Source: Lachnospiraceae bacterium
GTDB taxonomy: Bacteria > Bacillota > Clostridia > Lachnospirales > Lachnospiraceae
Reading direction: 5' to 3'
Assembly (NCBI GenBank): GCA_017434885.1
Contig: JAFSGE010000056.1
Location: 62,001 to 126,000, forward strand
DNA length: 64,000 bases
How positions within the stretch are numbered: position 1 is the stretch's first letter; each line of letters starts with the position of its first letter. Positions 33,068 to 41,231 of the stretch are shown here, in pieces. The translations under genes and the position numbers were made by a program. A model generated the notes under the pieces. The model was not told the DNA's origin, searched no databases, and saw nothing but the letters and a program-made list of their open reading frames with translations.

Positions 33068-33547
33068 TTACTGCAAACTCTCTTTGATACAGGTAAGCAA
33101 CAACTCCAACGCCTTTTCGGTTGTCTGCTGTCTGATTTCAAGGCGACTTCCCGTAAAATGGTTTTTAGTTACCACACTTCTGCCACAAACGTAACACCCG
33201 ATATACACAAGCCCTACCGGCTTCTGCGGCGTACCGCCTCCCGGTCCTGCAATTCCCGTCACTGCTACAGCCGCATCTGCATCCGCTGCCTTAGCCGCAC
33301 CTTCTGCCATCATTTGTGCTACTTCCTCACTTACCGCACCTTTTTCGGCAAGCACCGCCTTATCCACACCCAACAATTTTGCTTTGGACGCATTGGCATA
33401 AGTAATATATCCTTCCTCGTAACACTCAGAAATTCCCGCCACATTAATCAGCGTAGACGCAATCATTCCTCCGGTGCAGGATTCCGCAGTGGTTAATTTC
33501 ATTTTCTTTTCCAATAGAAGAGCAACAATTTCTTCCGCAAGCTGCAT
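33068..33547 (-). CDS. pncC: Nicotinamide-nucleotide amidase (CinA C-terminal domain)
   Basis: 159 residues, the stand-alone CinA C-terminal domain. TTAESCTGGMIASTLINVAG contains the catalytic serine, followed by GYITYANASKAKLLGV and VTGIAGPGGGTPQKPVG. It deamidates nicotinamide mononucleotide to nicotinate mononucleotide in NAD recycling. Its ATG overlaps the pgsA stop by one base (TAATG). In many Firmicutes a full-length cinA sits beside recA; here the N-terminal MoCF-like domain is absent. Confidence 0.93.
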   Translation of the reverse strand: MQLAEEIVALLLEKKMKLTTAESCTGGMIASTLINVAGISECYEEGYITYANASKAKLLGVDKAVLAEKGAVSEEVAQMMAEGAAKAADADAAVAVTGIAGPGGGTPQKPVGLVYIGCYVCGRSVVTKNHFTGSRLEIRQQTTEKALELLLTCIKESLQ

Positions 33548-34080
33548 TATTTTGTCTCCTTCATAACATCTTTGTTCTTAATCAGATAATCAATCAAAGA
33601 TATCACTGTCAGAATCACGGCAATCCATGTTACAATATTTGTCACAAGATTTAATGCAGCAATGTCCGCAATCATCAGACATACCGCAATCATCTGGAAT
33701 GTTGTCTTAAATTTGCCCCAGTAGCTTGCAGCAATTACCACACCGTTATCGGAAGCAATCAGACGGAATCCGCTGATAACAAATTCTCTTGCGATAATAA
33801 CAATGACCATCCATGAAGGAATTCTGTCCAGCTCAATCAGACAGATTAATGCAGAACAAACAAGAAGCTTATCCGCCAAAGGATCCATAAATTTTCCGAA
33901 GTTAGTCACCAGATTGTATTTTCTGGCAATATGGCCGTCCAAAAGGTCTGTCAGACTGGCAACTATAAAGATGCCAAGTGCAATCCATTTGTCAACCGGT
34001 GTAATAGGCACCAGTAAAAACACAATAAAAAAGGGAATCAATATCACACGAAACATTGTCAGTTTATTAGGTAAATTCAT
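33547..34080 (-). CDS. pgsA: CDP-diacylglycerol-glycerol-3-phosphate 3-phosphatidyltransferase
   Basis: 177 residues with about five membrane helices. The CDP-alcohol phosphatidyltransferase motif is complete: DLLDGHIARKYNLVTNFGKF followed by MDPLADKL. It makes phosphatidylglycerol phosphate for membrane lipids. AGGTAGGAG lies just upstream. It sits between rimO and pncC, a standard clostridial order. Confidence 0.95.
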   Translation of the reverse strand: MNLPNKLTMFRVILIPFFIVFLLVPITPVDKWIALGIFIVASLTDLLDGHIARKYNLVTNFGKFMDPLADKLLVCSALICLIELDRIPSWMVIVIIAREFVISGFRLIASDNGVVIAASYWGKFKTTFQMIAVCLMIADIAALNLVTNIVTWIAVILTVISLIDYLIKNKDVMKETK

Positions 34081-34103
34081 TTTTTCTCCTACCTTTCATC
34101 TTT

Positions 34104-35432
34104 TTATTCTTCTACAGGTTCTCCCATCAAATCATATTCGTGGGAGCCTGTCACTTTGACGGTAATAAAATCACCGCTCATCAGACTTCTTCTGGTGCGC
34201 ACAAATAAATAGCCATCCACTCCCGGCGCATCCTTATAGGTTCTTGTCACATAAGCATCATCATCCGCAATTTTGCCTTCCACCATTACCGTCAGAACTT
34301 TGCCTGTCATCTCCTCTGCTGCTTCAAAAGCAATTTCCTGCTGTAATTCCATCATCTCTTCCTGACGGCGAAGCTTGGTTTCTTCCTCTACCTGTTCCGG
34401 CAACTCTGCCGCCGGTGTATCCTCTTCCTGAGAATAGGCAAACGCGCCGAGTCTGTCAAATTCCATGGCATTGACAAATTCCATGGTTTCCTCATGGTCT
34501 TCTTCCGTCTCACCCGGAAAACCGGTAATAAAAGTAGTTCTGATGCAAATATCCGGTATTTCCTCACGCAGCTTCTCAATCAAACCTGTAATCTGCTCTC
34601 TGTTGGTTCTCCGTCCCATGCGTTTTAAAATTTTATCGCATCCGCTCTGAATGGGAATATCCAGATAATGGCAAATCTTTGACTCTGTCTTTATGATTTC
34701 TATTAATTCATCTGTAATCTCTTCCGGGTAACAGTAAAGAAGACGGATCCATTTTAAATCTTCTATCTTTGCAAGTTCTTTTAACAGCACGGGCAATCTC
34801 TTTTCCCCGTACAAATCCACACCGTAAAGTGTAGTCTCCTGTGCTACCAGAATCAATTCTCTTACGCCGCCTTCTGCAAGCTGCTTCGCTTCCGTGAGAA
34901 GGACTTCCATGGGAACGCTTCGGTAATTGCCGCGCACCTTGGGTATAATACAATAAGTACAATGCTTATTGCAGCCTTCCGCAATCTTTAAATACGCATA
35001 ATGTCCGCCTGTGGTGATAGCCCTCTTCTTTCCGCTGACCGGAGCTTTGTCCAACGGGTCAAAATAATTTGCTCTATTACCTGCAAGTGCCTGATCCAAA
35101 GCTTTCACAACGGCATTAATGGAAGCTGTTCCGATAATTGCATCCACTTCTTCTATTTCTTCCTGTATTTCTTCCCGATAGCGCTCTGCCAGACAGCCTG
35201 CCACTATCAGCGCTTTGACCTGTCCGCTCTTTTTCAGTTCCGCCATTTCCAGAATGGTATTGATGCTCTCTTCTTTAGCGTCCCCGATAAAACAACAGGT
35301 ATTGATTACTACTGCCTCCGCCTGTGTTTCATCATCTGTGATAAAATATCCTTTTTCGGTAAGCATACCTATCATCATTTCGGAATCTACCAGATTTTTA
35401 TCACAGCCAAGAGAAATAAATAAAACATTCAT
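34104..35432 (-). CDS. rimO: Ribosomal protein uS12 methylthiotransferase RimO
   Basis: 442 residues. N-terminal UPF0004 domain with three cysteines (SLGCDKN, NTCCFIG, VAGCLAERY), radical-SAM cluster in KIAEGCNKHCTYCIIPKVRG, and a C-terminal TRAM domain (GKVLTVMVEG to FITVKVTGSHEYDLMGE). It adds a methylthio group to an aspartate of ribosomal protein S12. The DKNLVDSE start is RimO-like rather than MiaB-like. Confidence 0.95.
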   Translation of the reverse strand: MNVLFISLGCDKNLVDSEMMIGMLTEKGYFITDDETQAEAVVINTCCFIGDAKEESINTILEMAELKKSGQVKALIVAGCLAERYREEIQEEIEEVDAIIGTASINAVVKALDQALAGNRANYFDPLDKAPVSGKKRAITTGGHYAYLKIAEGCNKHCTYCIIPKVRGNYRSVPMEVLLTEAKQLAEGGVRELILVAQETTLYGVDLYGEKRLPVLLKELAKIEDLKWIRLLYCYPEEITDELIEIIKTESKICHYLDIPIQSGCDKILKRMGRRTNREQITGLIEKLREEIPDICIRTTFITGFPGETEEDHEETMEFVNAMEFDRLGAFAYSQEEDTPAAELPEQVEEETKLRRQEEMMELQQEIAFEAAEEMTGKVLTVMVEGKIADDDAYVTRTYKDAPGVDGYLFVRTRRSLMSGDFITVKVTGSHEYDLMGEPVEE

Positions 35433-35456
35433 TCCGATTACCTCTTTATGCTAAAA

Positions 35457-35479
35457 GGCGACCGCAGTGTACGGCCGCC
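35457..35479 (-). terminator. Partial terminator between rpoZ and rimO
   Basis: Arms GGCG-CCG / CGG-CGCC with one mismatch, 7-base loop, then TTTTAG on the minus strand. It could reduce read-through from the gmk-rpoZ part into rimO-pgsA-pncC. Confidence 0.6.
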
Positions 35480-35491
35480 ATCTATTTGCTT

Positions 35492-35722
35492 TTATTCTTC
35501 TGTCAGGATTTTTACCTTTCCCTGATTTAATTCCTCTACTGCAATAGATAAAGGCTTTGTTTCCTTTGCCTGTACCAACGGGTCATCACCTGCAATAATC
35601 TGTCTTGCTCTCTTAGATGCCGCCATTACAATAGAATATCTGCTGTTGACAACAGGTGCTTCGCCCTGTTCCACTTCGCTGTTTACTACTTTCATTAAGT
35701 CTGAATAAGATGGATGTAACAT
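35492..35722 (-). CDS. rpoZ: RNA polymerase omega subunit
   Basis: 76 residues. LMKVVNSEVEQGEAPVVNSRYSIVM-type start and ASKRARQIIAG are the omega hallmark, with KPLSIAVEELNQGKV at the end. It lies 22 bases after gmk, the usual partner, in the yicC operon. Confidence 0.95.
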   Translation of the reverse strand: MLHPSYSDLMKVVNSEVEQGEAPVVNSRYSIVMAASKRARQIIAGDDPLVQAKETKPLSIAVEELNQGKVKILTEE

Positions 35723-35744
35723 ATTTTTCTCCTTTCATGGATGC

Positions 35745-36374
35745 CTACTTTGAAAAGGCTTCCAGTTCCTTTCTCATATTTTGAATCAGTTCTTCGTTTC
35801 TGTCAGGTGTAGCATGTGCTGCCATAACAAGACTGTGCATGTACTTCACACATTCCTCCAAATCATCGTTGACCACGATATAATCGTATTCCTCAATGCC
35901 TTCCGCTTCTTCAGATGCTCTCTTTAGGCGCTTTTCAATAACCTCTTCCGTTTCAGTTCCTCTGCCTACCAGACGACGCTTCAGTTCCTGCGCACTGGGC
36001 GGCATCACAAACATCAAAAGTGCTGACGGGAATTTCTTTTTTACTTTTAATGCTCCCTGTATTTCAATTTCAAGAATGACGTCTTTTCCCAGCTCAAGCT
36101 GCTGCTCCACATACTCTCTGGGAGTTCCGTAGTAATTATCACAGTAGCTGGCATACTCTACAAGACCGTTTTCTTCAATCTGCTTTTCAAACGCTTCACG
36201 ACTTACAAAAAAATACTCCTTGCCATCTGTTTCGCCGGGTCTCGGATTTCTTGTTGTCATGGAAATCGACAAGGCATAGTTGTCAAAATCCTGCACAAGA
36301 CGCTTCATCAGCGTCCCTTTTCCTGCACCGGAAAAGCCGGAAACCACAATCAATATTCCTTTACGCTTCATCAT
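35745..36374 (-). CDS. gmk: Guanylate kinase
   Basis: 209 residues from the ATG at 36374 (AAGGA 9 bases upstream); the start overlaps the remA stop. P-loop SGFSGAGKGTLMKRL, GMP-binding MTTRNPRPGETDGKEYFFVS and lid residues are intact. It makes GDP from GMP. Its place between remA and rpoZ is conserved. Confidence 0.96.
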   Translation of the reverse strand: MMKRKGILIVVSGFSGAGKGTLMKRLVQDFDNYALSISMTTRNPRPGETDGKEYFFVSREAFEKQIEENGLVEYASYCDNYYGTPREYVEQQLELGKDVILEIEIQGALKVKKKFPSALLMFVMPPSAQELKRRLVGRGTETEEVIEKRLKRASEEAEGIEEYDYIVVNDDLEECVKYMHSLVMAAHATPDRNEELIQNMRKELEAFSK

Positions 36375-36621
36375 TCTCTTTTCCTTCCGCATGGGCTCTC
36401 TGGGCTATGGTCTCAGGCAAAAGTGCTGAAAGAACAAGCTGACTGTTCTCCATAACCAGAACCGCTTTCGTTTTTCTCCCTTGTGTGGCATCGATTGCAT
36501 TTCCCTCTTCCTTGGCGCGTTGCACCATGCGCTTTACGGGCGCTGAGTCGGGACTGACAACCGCAATAATCTTGCCGGCATTTACAATGTTGCCGAACCC
36601 AATGTGAATCAGTTTATTCAA
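36361..36621 (-). CDS. remA: RemA-like DUF370 regulatory protein
   Basis: 86 residues. LIHIGFGNIVNAGKIIAVVS and RTMVQRAKEEG-like VKRMVQRAKEEGNAIDATQG define the family; RemA of Bacillus binds DNA as a ring and activates matrix genes. It overlaps gmk by 14 bases and follows yicC by 17 bases. The role in clostridia is not established. Confidence 0.93.
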   Translation of the reverse strand: MNKLIHIGFGNIVNAGKIIAVVSPDSAPVKRMVQRAKEEGNAIDATQGRKTKAVLVMENSQLVLSALLPETIAQRAHAEGKENDEA

Positions 36622-36638
36622 GGTTTACCTCACAATCG

Positions 36639-37517
36639 TTATTCAATGTTCTGAATCTGTTCTCTCACCTTTTCGATTTCTGTCTTTAACTCAATGGCAC
36701 GATTGGAAATTTCCAAATCATTTGCCTTGGACAAAATGGTATTGGCTTCTCTGTTCATTTCCTGTGCAATGAAATCAAGCTTTCTACCAATGCTTCCGCC
36801 TGCCGTCAATGTTTCCTTGGTGGTTTCGATATGGCTTCTTAAACGAACCAGCTCCTCATCTACACAAACCTTATCGGCAAAGATGGTTACTTCCATAAGA
36901 AGTCTGCTCTCATCCACCTTAACGTCTTCTATCAGTTCTTTGACTTTATCTTCCAGTTTCTTCTTGTATTCTGCAATAATCTGAGGAGAACGCTCTGTTA
37001 TAAAATCAACATGAACAAGCATACCGTCAAGCTTCGCAATCAAATCTTCTCTTAAATTGTTACCCTCGCGGATTCTGGTCTCCACGAATCCTTCCGATGC
37101 GCCTTTGATTGCCTTGTCGAGAAGCTGCCAAAGCATCTCTTCATCAATAGTCTGTTCTTCCATGGTAAGTACTTCAGGATATCTGGAAAGTCCGGACACT
37201 CTCACATCGTTATCTAATGAAAAATCTTCTGCCATCTGCTGAAGATAAGTCATATACTCTGCTGCCAGTTCCTTGTTATATTTCACGCAAACATTGGATT
37301 CCGTAAAATCTTCATAACTGATAAATACATCCACTTTTCCTCTCTGAATGTAATTTTTCAGTTCATTTCTGATTGCTGCCTCAAAGAAATTAAGCTTCTT
37401 TGGCATCTTGATATTTACATCCAAATATCTGTGATTTACGGATTTCATTTCAACCGTAATCTTGCGTTCACCCTCCTGGATTTCGCATCTGCCGAAACCG
37501 GTCATACTCTTTATCAT
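36639..37517 (-). CDS. yicC: YicC family endoribonuclease
   Basis: 292 residues, full family length. MIKSMTGFGRCEIQEGERKI is the conserved N-terminus, VNHRYLDVNIKMPK and the C-terminal GRKLDFIAQEMNREANTILSK (DUF1732) are intact. YicC proteins are RNA endonucleases in tested bacteria. It opens the yicC-remA-gmk-rpoZ-rimO-pgsA-pncC transcription unit. Confidence 0.94.
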   Translation of the reverse strand: MIKSMTGFGRCEIQEGERKITVEMKSVNHRYLDVNIKMPKKLNFFEAAIRNELKNYIQRGKVDVFISYEDFTESNVCVKYNKELAAEYMTYLQQMAEDFSLDNDVRVSGLSRYPEVLTMEEQTIDEEMLWQLLDKAIKGASEGFVETRIREGNNLREDLIAKLDGMLVHVDFITERSPQIIAEYKKKLEDKVKELIEDVKVDESRLLMEVTIFADKVCVDEELVRLRSHIETTKETLTAGGSIGRKLDFIAQEMNREANTILSKANDLEISNRAIELKTEIEKVREQIQNIE

Positions 37518-37597
37518 GCCGTTACTCCTTCATACCTTCTTAAGTAAAGTGCAGCGCGGCTCATCCGTCTATCCCCCAATTCTGCACATTCTTACCT

Positions 37598-37626
37598 ATT
37601 ATAAAATATGTAAGACAAAACGTCAA
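37598..37626 (-). promoter_or_regulatory. Promoter of the yicC operon
   Basis: Minus strand TTGACG (37621-37626), 17-base spacer, TATAAT (37598-37603). Confidence 0.75.
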
Positions 37627-37633
37627 GTTTTGC

Positions 37634-37662
37634 TTGGAAAGCGCGCGTTTATTTTGTATAAT
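37634..37662 (+). promoter_or_regulatory. Promoter of rqcH
   Basis: TTGGAA (37634-37639), 17-base spacer, TATAAT (37657-37662). A short hairpin (CGGTATCTTT with AAAGATAACCG, about 37670-37696) lies in the leader just before the ribosome site. Confidence 0.7.
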
Positions 37663-37710
37663 ATTGAGGCGGTATCTTTGTGATAAAGATAACCGGAAAG
37701 GAGTATCCTC

Positions 37711-39468
37711 ATGGCTTTTGACGGAATTACCGTTGCCGCTGTGGTTTCTGAGTTAAAGGAACATTTAACCGGCGGACGTATTTATAAAATTGCACAGCCC
37801 GAAAACGATGAGCTGTTACTTACTGTTAAAACAAAGGATGGCGGTCAAACCAGACTTCTGCTCTCCGCAGGTGCTTCCCTGCCCTTAATTTATTTAACAG
37901 AAACAAATAAGCAGGCTCCCATGACGGCGCCCGGCTTTTGTATGCTGCTTCGTAAACATCTGCAAAACGGCCGCATTACAGACATTACCCAGCCGGGACT
38001 TGAGAGAATTGTTCAGATTCATGTGGAGCATTTAAATGAAATGGGCGATTTATGCCGCAAGGTACTGGTACTGGAACTGATGGGCAAACACAGCAACATT
38101 ATTTTTATCAATGACGAAGATATGATTATCGACAGTATTAAGCATATTTCCGGCATGGTAAGCTCTGTTCGTGAAGTACTGCCCGGCAGACCTTATTTTA
38201 TCCCTATGACGCAGGATAAAAAAGACCCTCTTACAATATCGGAATCCGAATTTAAGGAAATACTTTGCAGCAAGGCCACAGCCATTTACAAAGCACTTTA
38301 CACCTCCTTTACCGGACTCTCGCCCCAGATTTCTCAGGAAATTTGTGCTGCTGCATCTCTTGACGGAGAACTTTCCACTGCTGTATTTTCGGAAAGTGCA
38401 AACGGTGGTACACTTCTGGATGCGCTGTATCGTTCCTTTGAAAGTGCCATGTCAAAAGTTTGTAATAAAGAGTTCACCCCTGCCATTGTTTATGAAAACG
38501 GTGCACCTGTAGATTTTGCCGCATTACCGTATGTCTCATATTCTATGGAATCCCAAAAAGCATTTACTTCCATATCTGCTCTTTTGGAAACTTATTATGC
38601 AGAAAAAAGTACAGTCACCAGAATCCGTCAGAAATCCGTAGACCTTCGCAGAATCGTTCAGACTGCCCTTGAGCGTAACATCAAAAAATACGATTTGCAG
38701 CTCCGGCAGATGCAGGATACGGAGAAGAAAGACAAATACAAAATCTATGGTGAGCTGTTAAATACCTATGGTTACGGGGCAGAACCCGGTGCCAAGTCCA
38801 TAGAAGCATTAAACTACTACACCAATGAAATGATTACCATTCCCCTTGACCCACAGCTTTCTGCCACGGAAAATGCAAAAAAATATTTTGACAAATACGG
38901 CAAGCTGAAGCGTACCTATGAAGCGCTTTCCAAGCTGACTTTAGAAGTAAAGGAAGAAATCGATCATTTGAAATCCATCCAAAATGCACTGGACATTGCT
39001 CTTTTGGAAGAGGATCTGACACAGATTAAGGAAGAACTGATTGAAAGCGGTTATATCCACCGGAAAGGCGGCAACAAAAAAGTAAAAGTTACCAGTAAAC
39101 CCTTCCACTACATCAGTAGCGACGGCTTTCATATTTATGTCGGCAAGAACAACTATCAGAACGAGGAACTGACTTTCAAATTTGCAAACGGCGGTGACTG
39201 GTGGTTTCATGCCAAAGGTATGCCCGGCTCCCATGTGATTGTCAAAACAAACGGCGAAGAACTTCCCGATACTACCTTTGAAGAAGCAGCCCGCCTGGCA
39301 GCCTATTATTCCAAAGGAAAAGGTCAGGAAAAAGTGGAAATCGATTATGTAGAGAGAAAACATGTCAAAAAGCCCGGCGGCGGCAAACCTGGATTTGTTG
39401 TTTACTATACTAATTACTCTATGATGATTGATTGTGATATTTCTAATATTAAATTGGCAGAGGGATAG
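37711..39468 (+). CDS. rqcH: NFACT family protein RqcH (Rqc2 homologue)
   Basis: 585 residues. NFACT-N domain from MAFDGITVAAVVSELKEHLT with LMGKHSNIIFI, a central coiled coil with helix-hairpin-helix (about 290-440), and the NFACT-R domain with GDWWFHAKGMPGSHVIVK and the VERKHVKKPGGGKPGFV end. RqcH binds stalled 50S subunits and adds alanine tails to nascent chains; earlier names are FbpA/Rqc2-like fibronectin-binding protein. It is a monocistronic gene divergent from yicC. Confidence 0.94.
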   Translation: MAFDGITVAAVVSELKEHLTGGRIYKIAQPENDELLLTVKTKDGGQTRLLLSAGASLPLIYLTETNKQAPMTAPGFCMLLRKHLQNGRITDITQPGLERIVQIHVEHLNEMGDLCRKVLVLELMGKHSNIIFINDEDMIIDSIKHISGMVSSVREVLPGRPYFIPMTQDKKDPLTISESEFKEILCSKATAIYKALYTSFTGLSPQISQEICAAASLDGELSTAVFSESANGGTLLDALYRSFESAMSKVCNKEFTPAIVYENGAPVDFAALPYVSYSMESQKAFTSISALLETYYAEKSTVTRIRQKSVDLRRIVQTALERNIKKYDLQLRQMQDTEKKDKYKIYGELLNTYGYGAEPGAKSIEALNYYTNEMITIPLDPQLSATENAKKYFDKYGKLKRTYEALSKLTLEVKEEIDHLKSIQNALDIALLEEDLTQIKEELIESGYIHRKGGNKKVKVTSKPFHYISSDGFHIYVGKNNYQNEELTFKFANGGDWWFHAKGMPGSHVIVKTNGEELPDTTFEEAARLAAYYSKGKGQEKVEIDYVERKHVKKPGGGKPGFVVYYTNYSMMIDCDISNIKLAEG

Positions 39469-39483
39469 CGGATGCTATCCCTC
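39460..39483. terminator. Shared hairpin at the convergent rqcH / ORF6N gene ends
   Basis: Perfect 10-bp stem GAGGGATAGC with GCTATCCCTC and a 4-base loop, covering the stop codon regions of both genes. No strong T-run on either side. Confidence 0.5.
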
Positions 39484-40471
39484 AAATCACCTTATCTGCT
39501 CCCTGCAACAATTTATCAATTACGGGATGAATCATCGATGTATTATCAATTTTATTTATTGCACAAAGTTTCTTCCCCGCATCTTTACTGGATGCTCCAC
39601 AATGGTATACCTGTTCCGACTCCAAACCATAATCAATAACTATCCATCTGTCATGACAATCCAAATTTGATTTGATGCAAAGTTTTGGATATTGTCTCCT
39701 AAAATCTTCCACCACTGCAGTTGTCAAAAATCCCTTTTTACCATGTCCATTCTCTGTAAAAAGCGTAACCTCAACGCCTTGCTTCTTTTGTGATAAAAGC
39801 TGAAGTGTCTTTGTATTCATGTAATCATCAATAACATAAATACTTGTATCTGCTTGCTGGTATATGTCTATATAAGCATTATCTGCTTCAAATTTCTGTC
39901 CTTTATATATTACAAAATTTTTGAAATCCTTATCTGAAACAAAATTTTCATTAATACTATCTATACTTTTGTGAATGTTTTCTATATTCTTTTCCGTTTT
40001 CTTTTTCCAATCCACAATTCCGGCAACTTGTGCTGATATTTCCGATACTTTTGTTGTTACTAAACTCATTTCCGACTGTGTGACAAACTGTTGATTCTGT
40101 TTTATGTAATGACGCATCTCTCTAAATGCACGCATAATAAATATGCTTTGTTGTTCTGCCAATTCACCTCTAAGGACAGTTGCCAGCATATAAATTCCTT
40201 GTTCTGTGAATGCATAAGGTAACTTTCTTTTTCCGCCCCAACTTGAAGTCGCAATTTGCGACTTCAAATTTTCCTCCTCTTCTCTTGAAATTTGAAACAT
40301 AAAATCTTCCGGAAATCTATTAATATTACGTTTAACCTGTTCATTTAATCGTTTCACTTCATACCCGTATAATTCTGCCAAATCATAGTCAATCATAACT
40401 TGCTTTCCCCTTATTACATAAACTTTATTACATATATTATCCACTGTCACTAATTCTTCCCTTGCATCCAT
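39482..40471 (-). CDS. ORF6N DNA-binding domain protein with PLD-like C-terminal domain
   Basis: 329 residues from the ATG at 40471 (GGGG 9 bases upstream); starts at 40477 and 40495 are possible. Residues about 10-100 match the ORF6N domain of phage and mobile-element proteins: VIDYDLAELYGYEVKRLNEQ-type text appears as MIDYDLAELYGYEVKRLNEQ, then FPEDFMFQIS and YAFTEQGIYMLATVLRGE. A coiled coil follows (about 110-175). The C-terminal 150 residues contain IYVIDDYMNTKTLQLL and CHDRWIVIDYG with GASSKDAGKK, a pattern like phospholipase-D-type nuclease folds. Such fusions are common near or inside mobile DNA, but no phage gene is adjacent. Possibly a stand-alone accessory or defence gene (inference). 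Confidence 0.82.
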   Translation of the reverse strand: MDAREELVTVDNICNKVYVIRGKQVMIDYDLAELYGYEVKRLNEQVKRNINRFPEDFMFQISREEEENLKSQIATSSWGGKRKLPYAFTEQGIYMLATVLRGELAEQQSIFIMRAFREMRHYIKQNQQFVTQSEMSLVTTKVSEISAQVAGIVDWKKKTEKNIENIHKSIDSINENFVSDKDFKNFVIYKGQKFEADNAYIDIYQQADTSIYVIDDYMNTKTLQLLSQKKQGVEVTLFTENGHGKKGFLTTAVVEDFRRQYPKLCIKSNLDCHDRWIVIDYGLESEQVYHCGASSKDAGKKLCAINKIDNTSMIHPVIDKLLQGADKVI

Positions 40472-40576
40472 AAACATGTACCCCTTTCTTTTCATACATT
40501 TAGGATTTTTGCAGCATTTGCCACAGTTGACACAACCAACGATAAACAGATAAATAATGTGTTAAAAGATATTTAT

Positions 40577-40605
40577 ATCATAACATATAGATTTATGCAT
40601 TACAA
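40577..40605 (-). promoter_or_regulatory. Promoter of the ORF6N gene
   Basis: Minus strand TTGTAA (40600-40605), 17-base spacer, TATGAT (40577-40582). Confidence 0.6.
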
Positions 40606-40642
40606 GTATCTTTTTGACAACCACTAACTTATCAAAGTATAA

Positions 40643-40672
40643 AAAGACACCCACATAACCGTGAGTGTCTTT
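40643..40672 (-). terminator. Terminator of the coat-like gene pair
   Basis: AAAGACACYCAC arms pair over 12 positions with one wobble, 6-base loop, then TTTTTAT on the minus strand. Confidence 0.75.
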
Positions 40673-40713
40673 ACACTGAACAAATAACAATTCTTTTCTT
40701 GATACTCTTTCTC

Positions 40714-40974
40714 TTACAGCACCTTTTCCGTAAACAGGCTCTTCACATGGTCAATTTCTTCCTGTGTTGCCTTGGATGCCGGTACGTAATAAGACTTGTC
40801 TCTTGCAATCTGATAAATCTCTTCCTGAGACTGTTCACAGGCATTTCTAAACTGTTTTAATGTCTGCTTCAATTCCTTGTTTTCTGTCTGAGGAATCATT
40901 TCACCGAAACGAACCAATTCGCCGTTGATTCCTGCCAAAGTATCTGCTACCATTGTCTTTTCATTTAACTGCAT
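40714..40974 (-). CDS. Small spore coat-like (CotF/ferritin-like) protein
   Basis: 86 residues, helical. MQLNEKTMVADTLAGINGEL and YQIARDKSYYVPASKATQEE resemble the C-terminal half of CotF-type coat proteins found in clostridia. It lies 12 bases after the similar 61-residue protein, as two halves of one four-helix unit (inference). Assignment to the spore coat is by family resemblance only. Confidence 0.7.
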   Translation of the reverse strand: MQLNEKTMVADTLAGINGELVRFGEMIPQTENKELKQTLKQFRNACEQSQEEIYQIARDKSYYVPASKATQEEIDHVKSLFTEKVL

Positions 40975-40986
40975 ACCATTAACCTC

Positions 40987-41172
40987 CTACTGCAAAAATT
41001 TCATCAGTGTATTTTTGTTGTCCATGGCAGATTTTGCTCCCTTTTCAAAAAACTGCTTTACCTTAGGGTCTGTCGCTTCTGCCGCATATTCTTTCAATTT
41101 ACAGTGGGATGTGTCATATCCGCCCATCAGATGACGGATGTTCTGCAATTCAAGCTCTGATAAATTTGCCAT
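40987..41172 (-). CDS. Small coat-associated helical protein
   Basis: 61 residues. LSELELQNIRHLMGGYDTSH and KVKQFFEKGAKSAMDNKNTL resemble the N-terminal part of CotF-like or ferritin-like coat proteins. Its Shine-Dalgarno (AGGAGG, 7 bases before ATG) is the 3' arm of the hairpin at 41178-41226, so its translation and the upstream termination are coupled structurally. Confidence 0.7.
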   Translation of the reverse strand: MANLSELELQNIRHLMGGYDTSHCKLKEYAAEATDPKVKQFFEKGAKSAMDNKNTLMKFLQ

Positions 41173-41177
41173 AAAAA

Positions 41178-41226
41178 AACCTCCTGAAAAATTATTCTTT
41201 TACAATAACATTCTTTCCAGGAGGTT
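41178..41226 (-). terminator. Terminator whose 3' arm is the Shine-Dalgarno of the coat gene
   Basis: AACCTCCTG (41218-41226 on the minus strand) pairs with CAGGAGGTT (41178-41186), 31-base AT-rich loop, followed by TTTTTTATG. It starts 5 bases after the end of the Cys-rich gene and ends at the coat gene start. Confidence 0.7.
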
Positions 41227-41231
41227 CTTTT

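Noticed and set aside
40472..40713. Possible small gene between the ORF6N and coat genes
   Set aside because: The gap is explained by a promoter and a terminator; no frame with a ribosome site.
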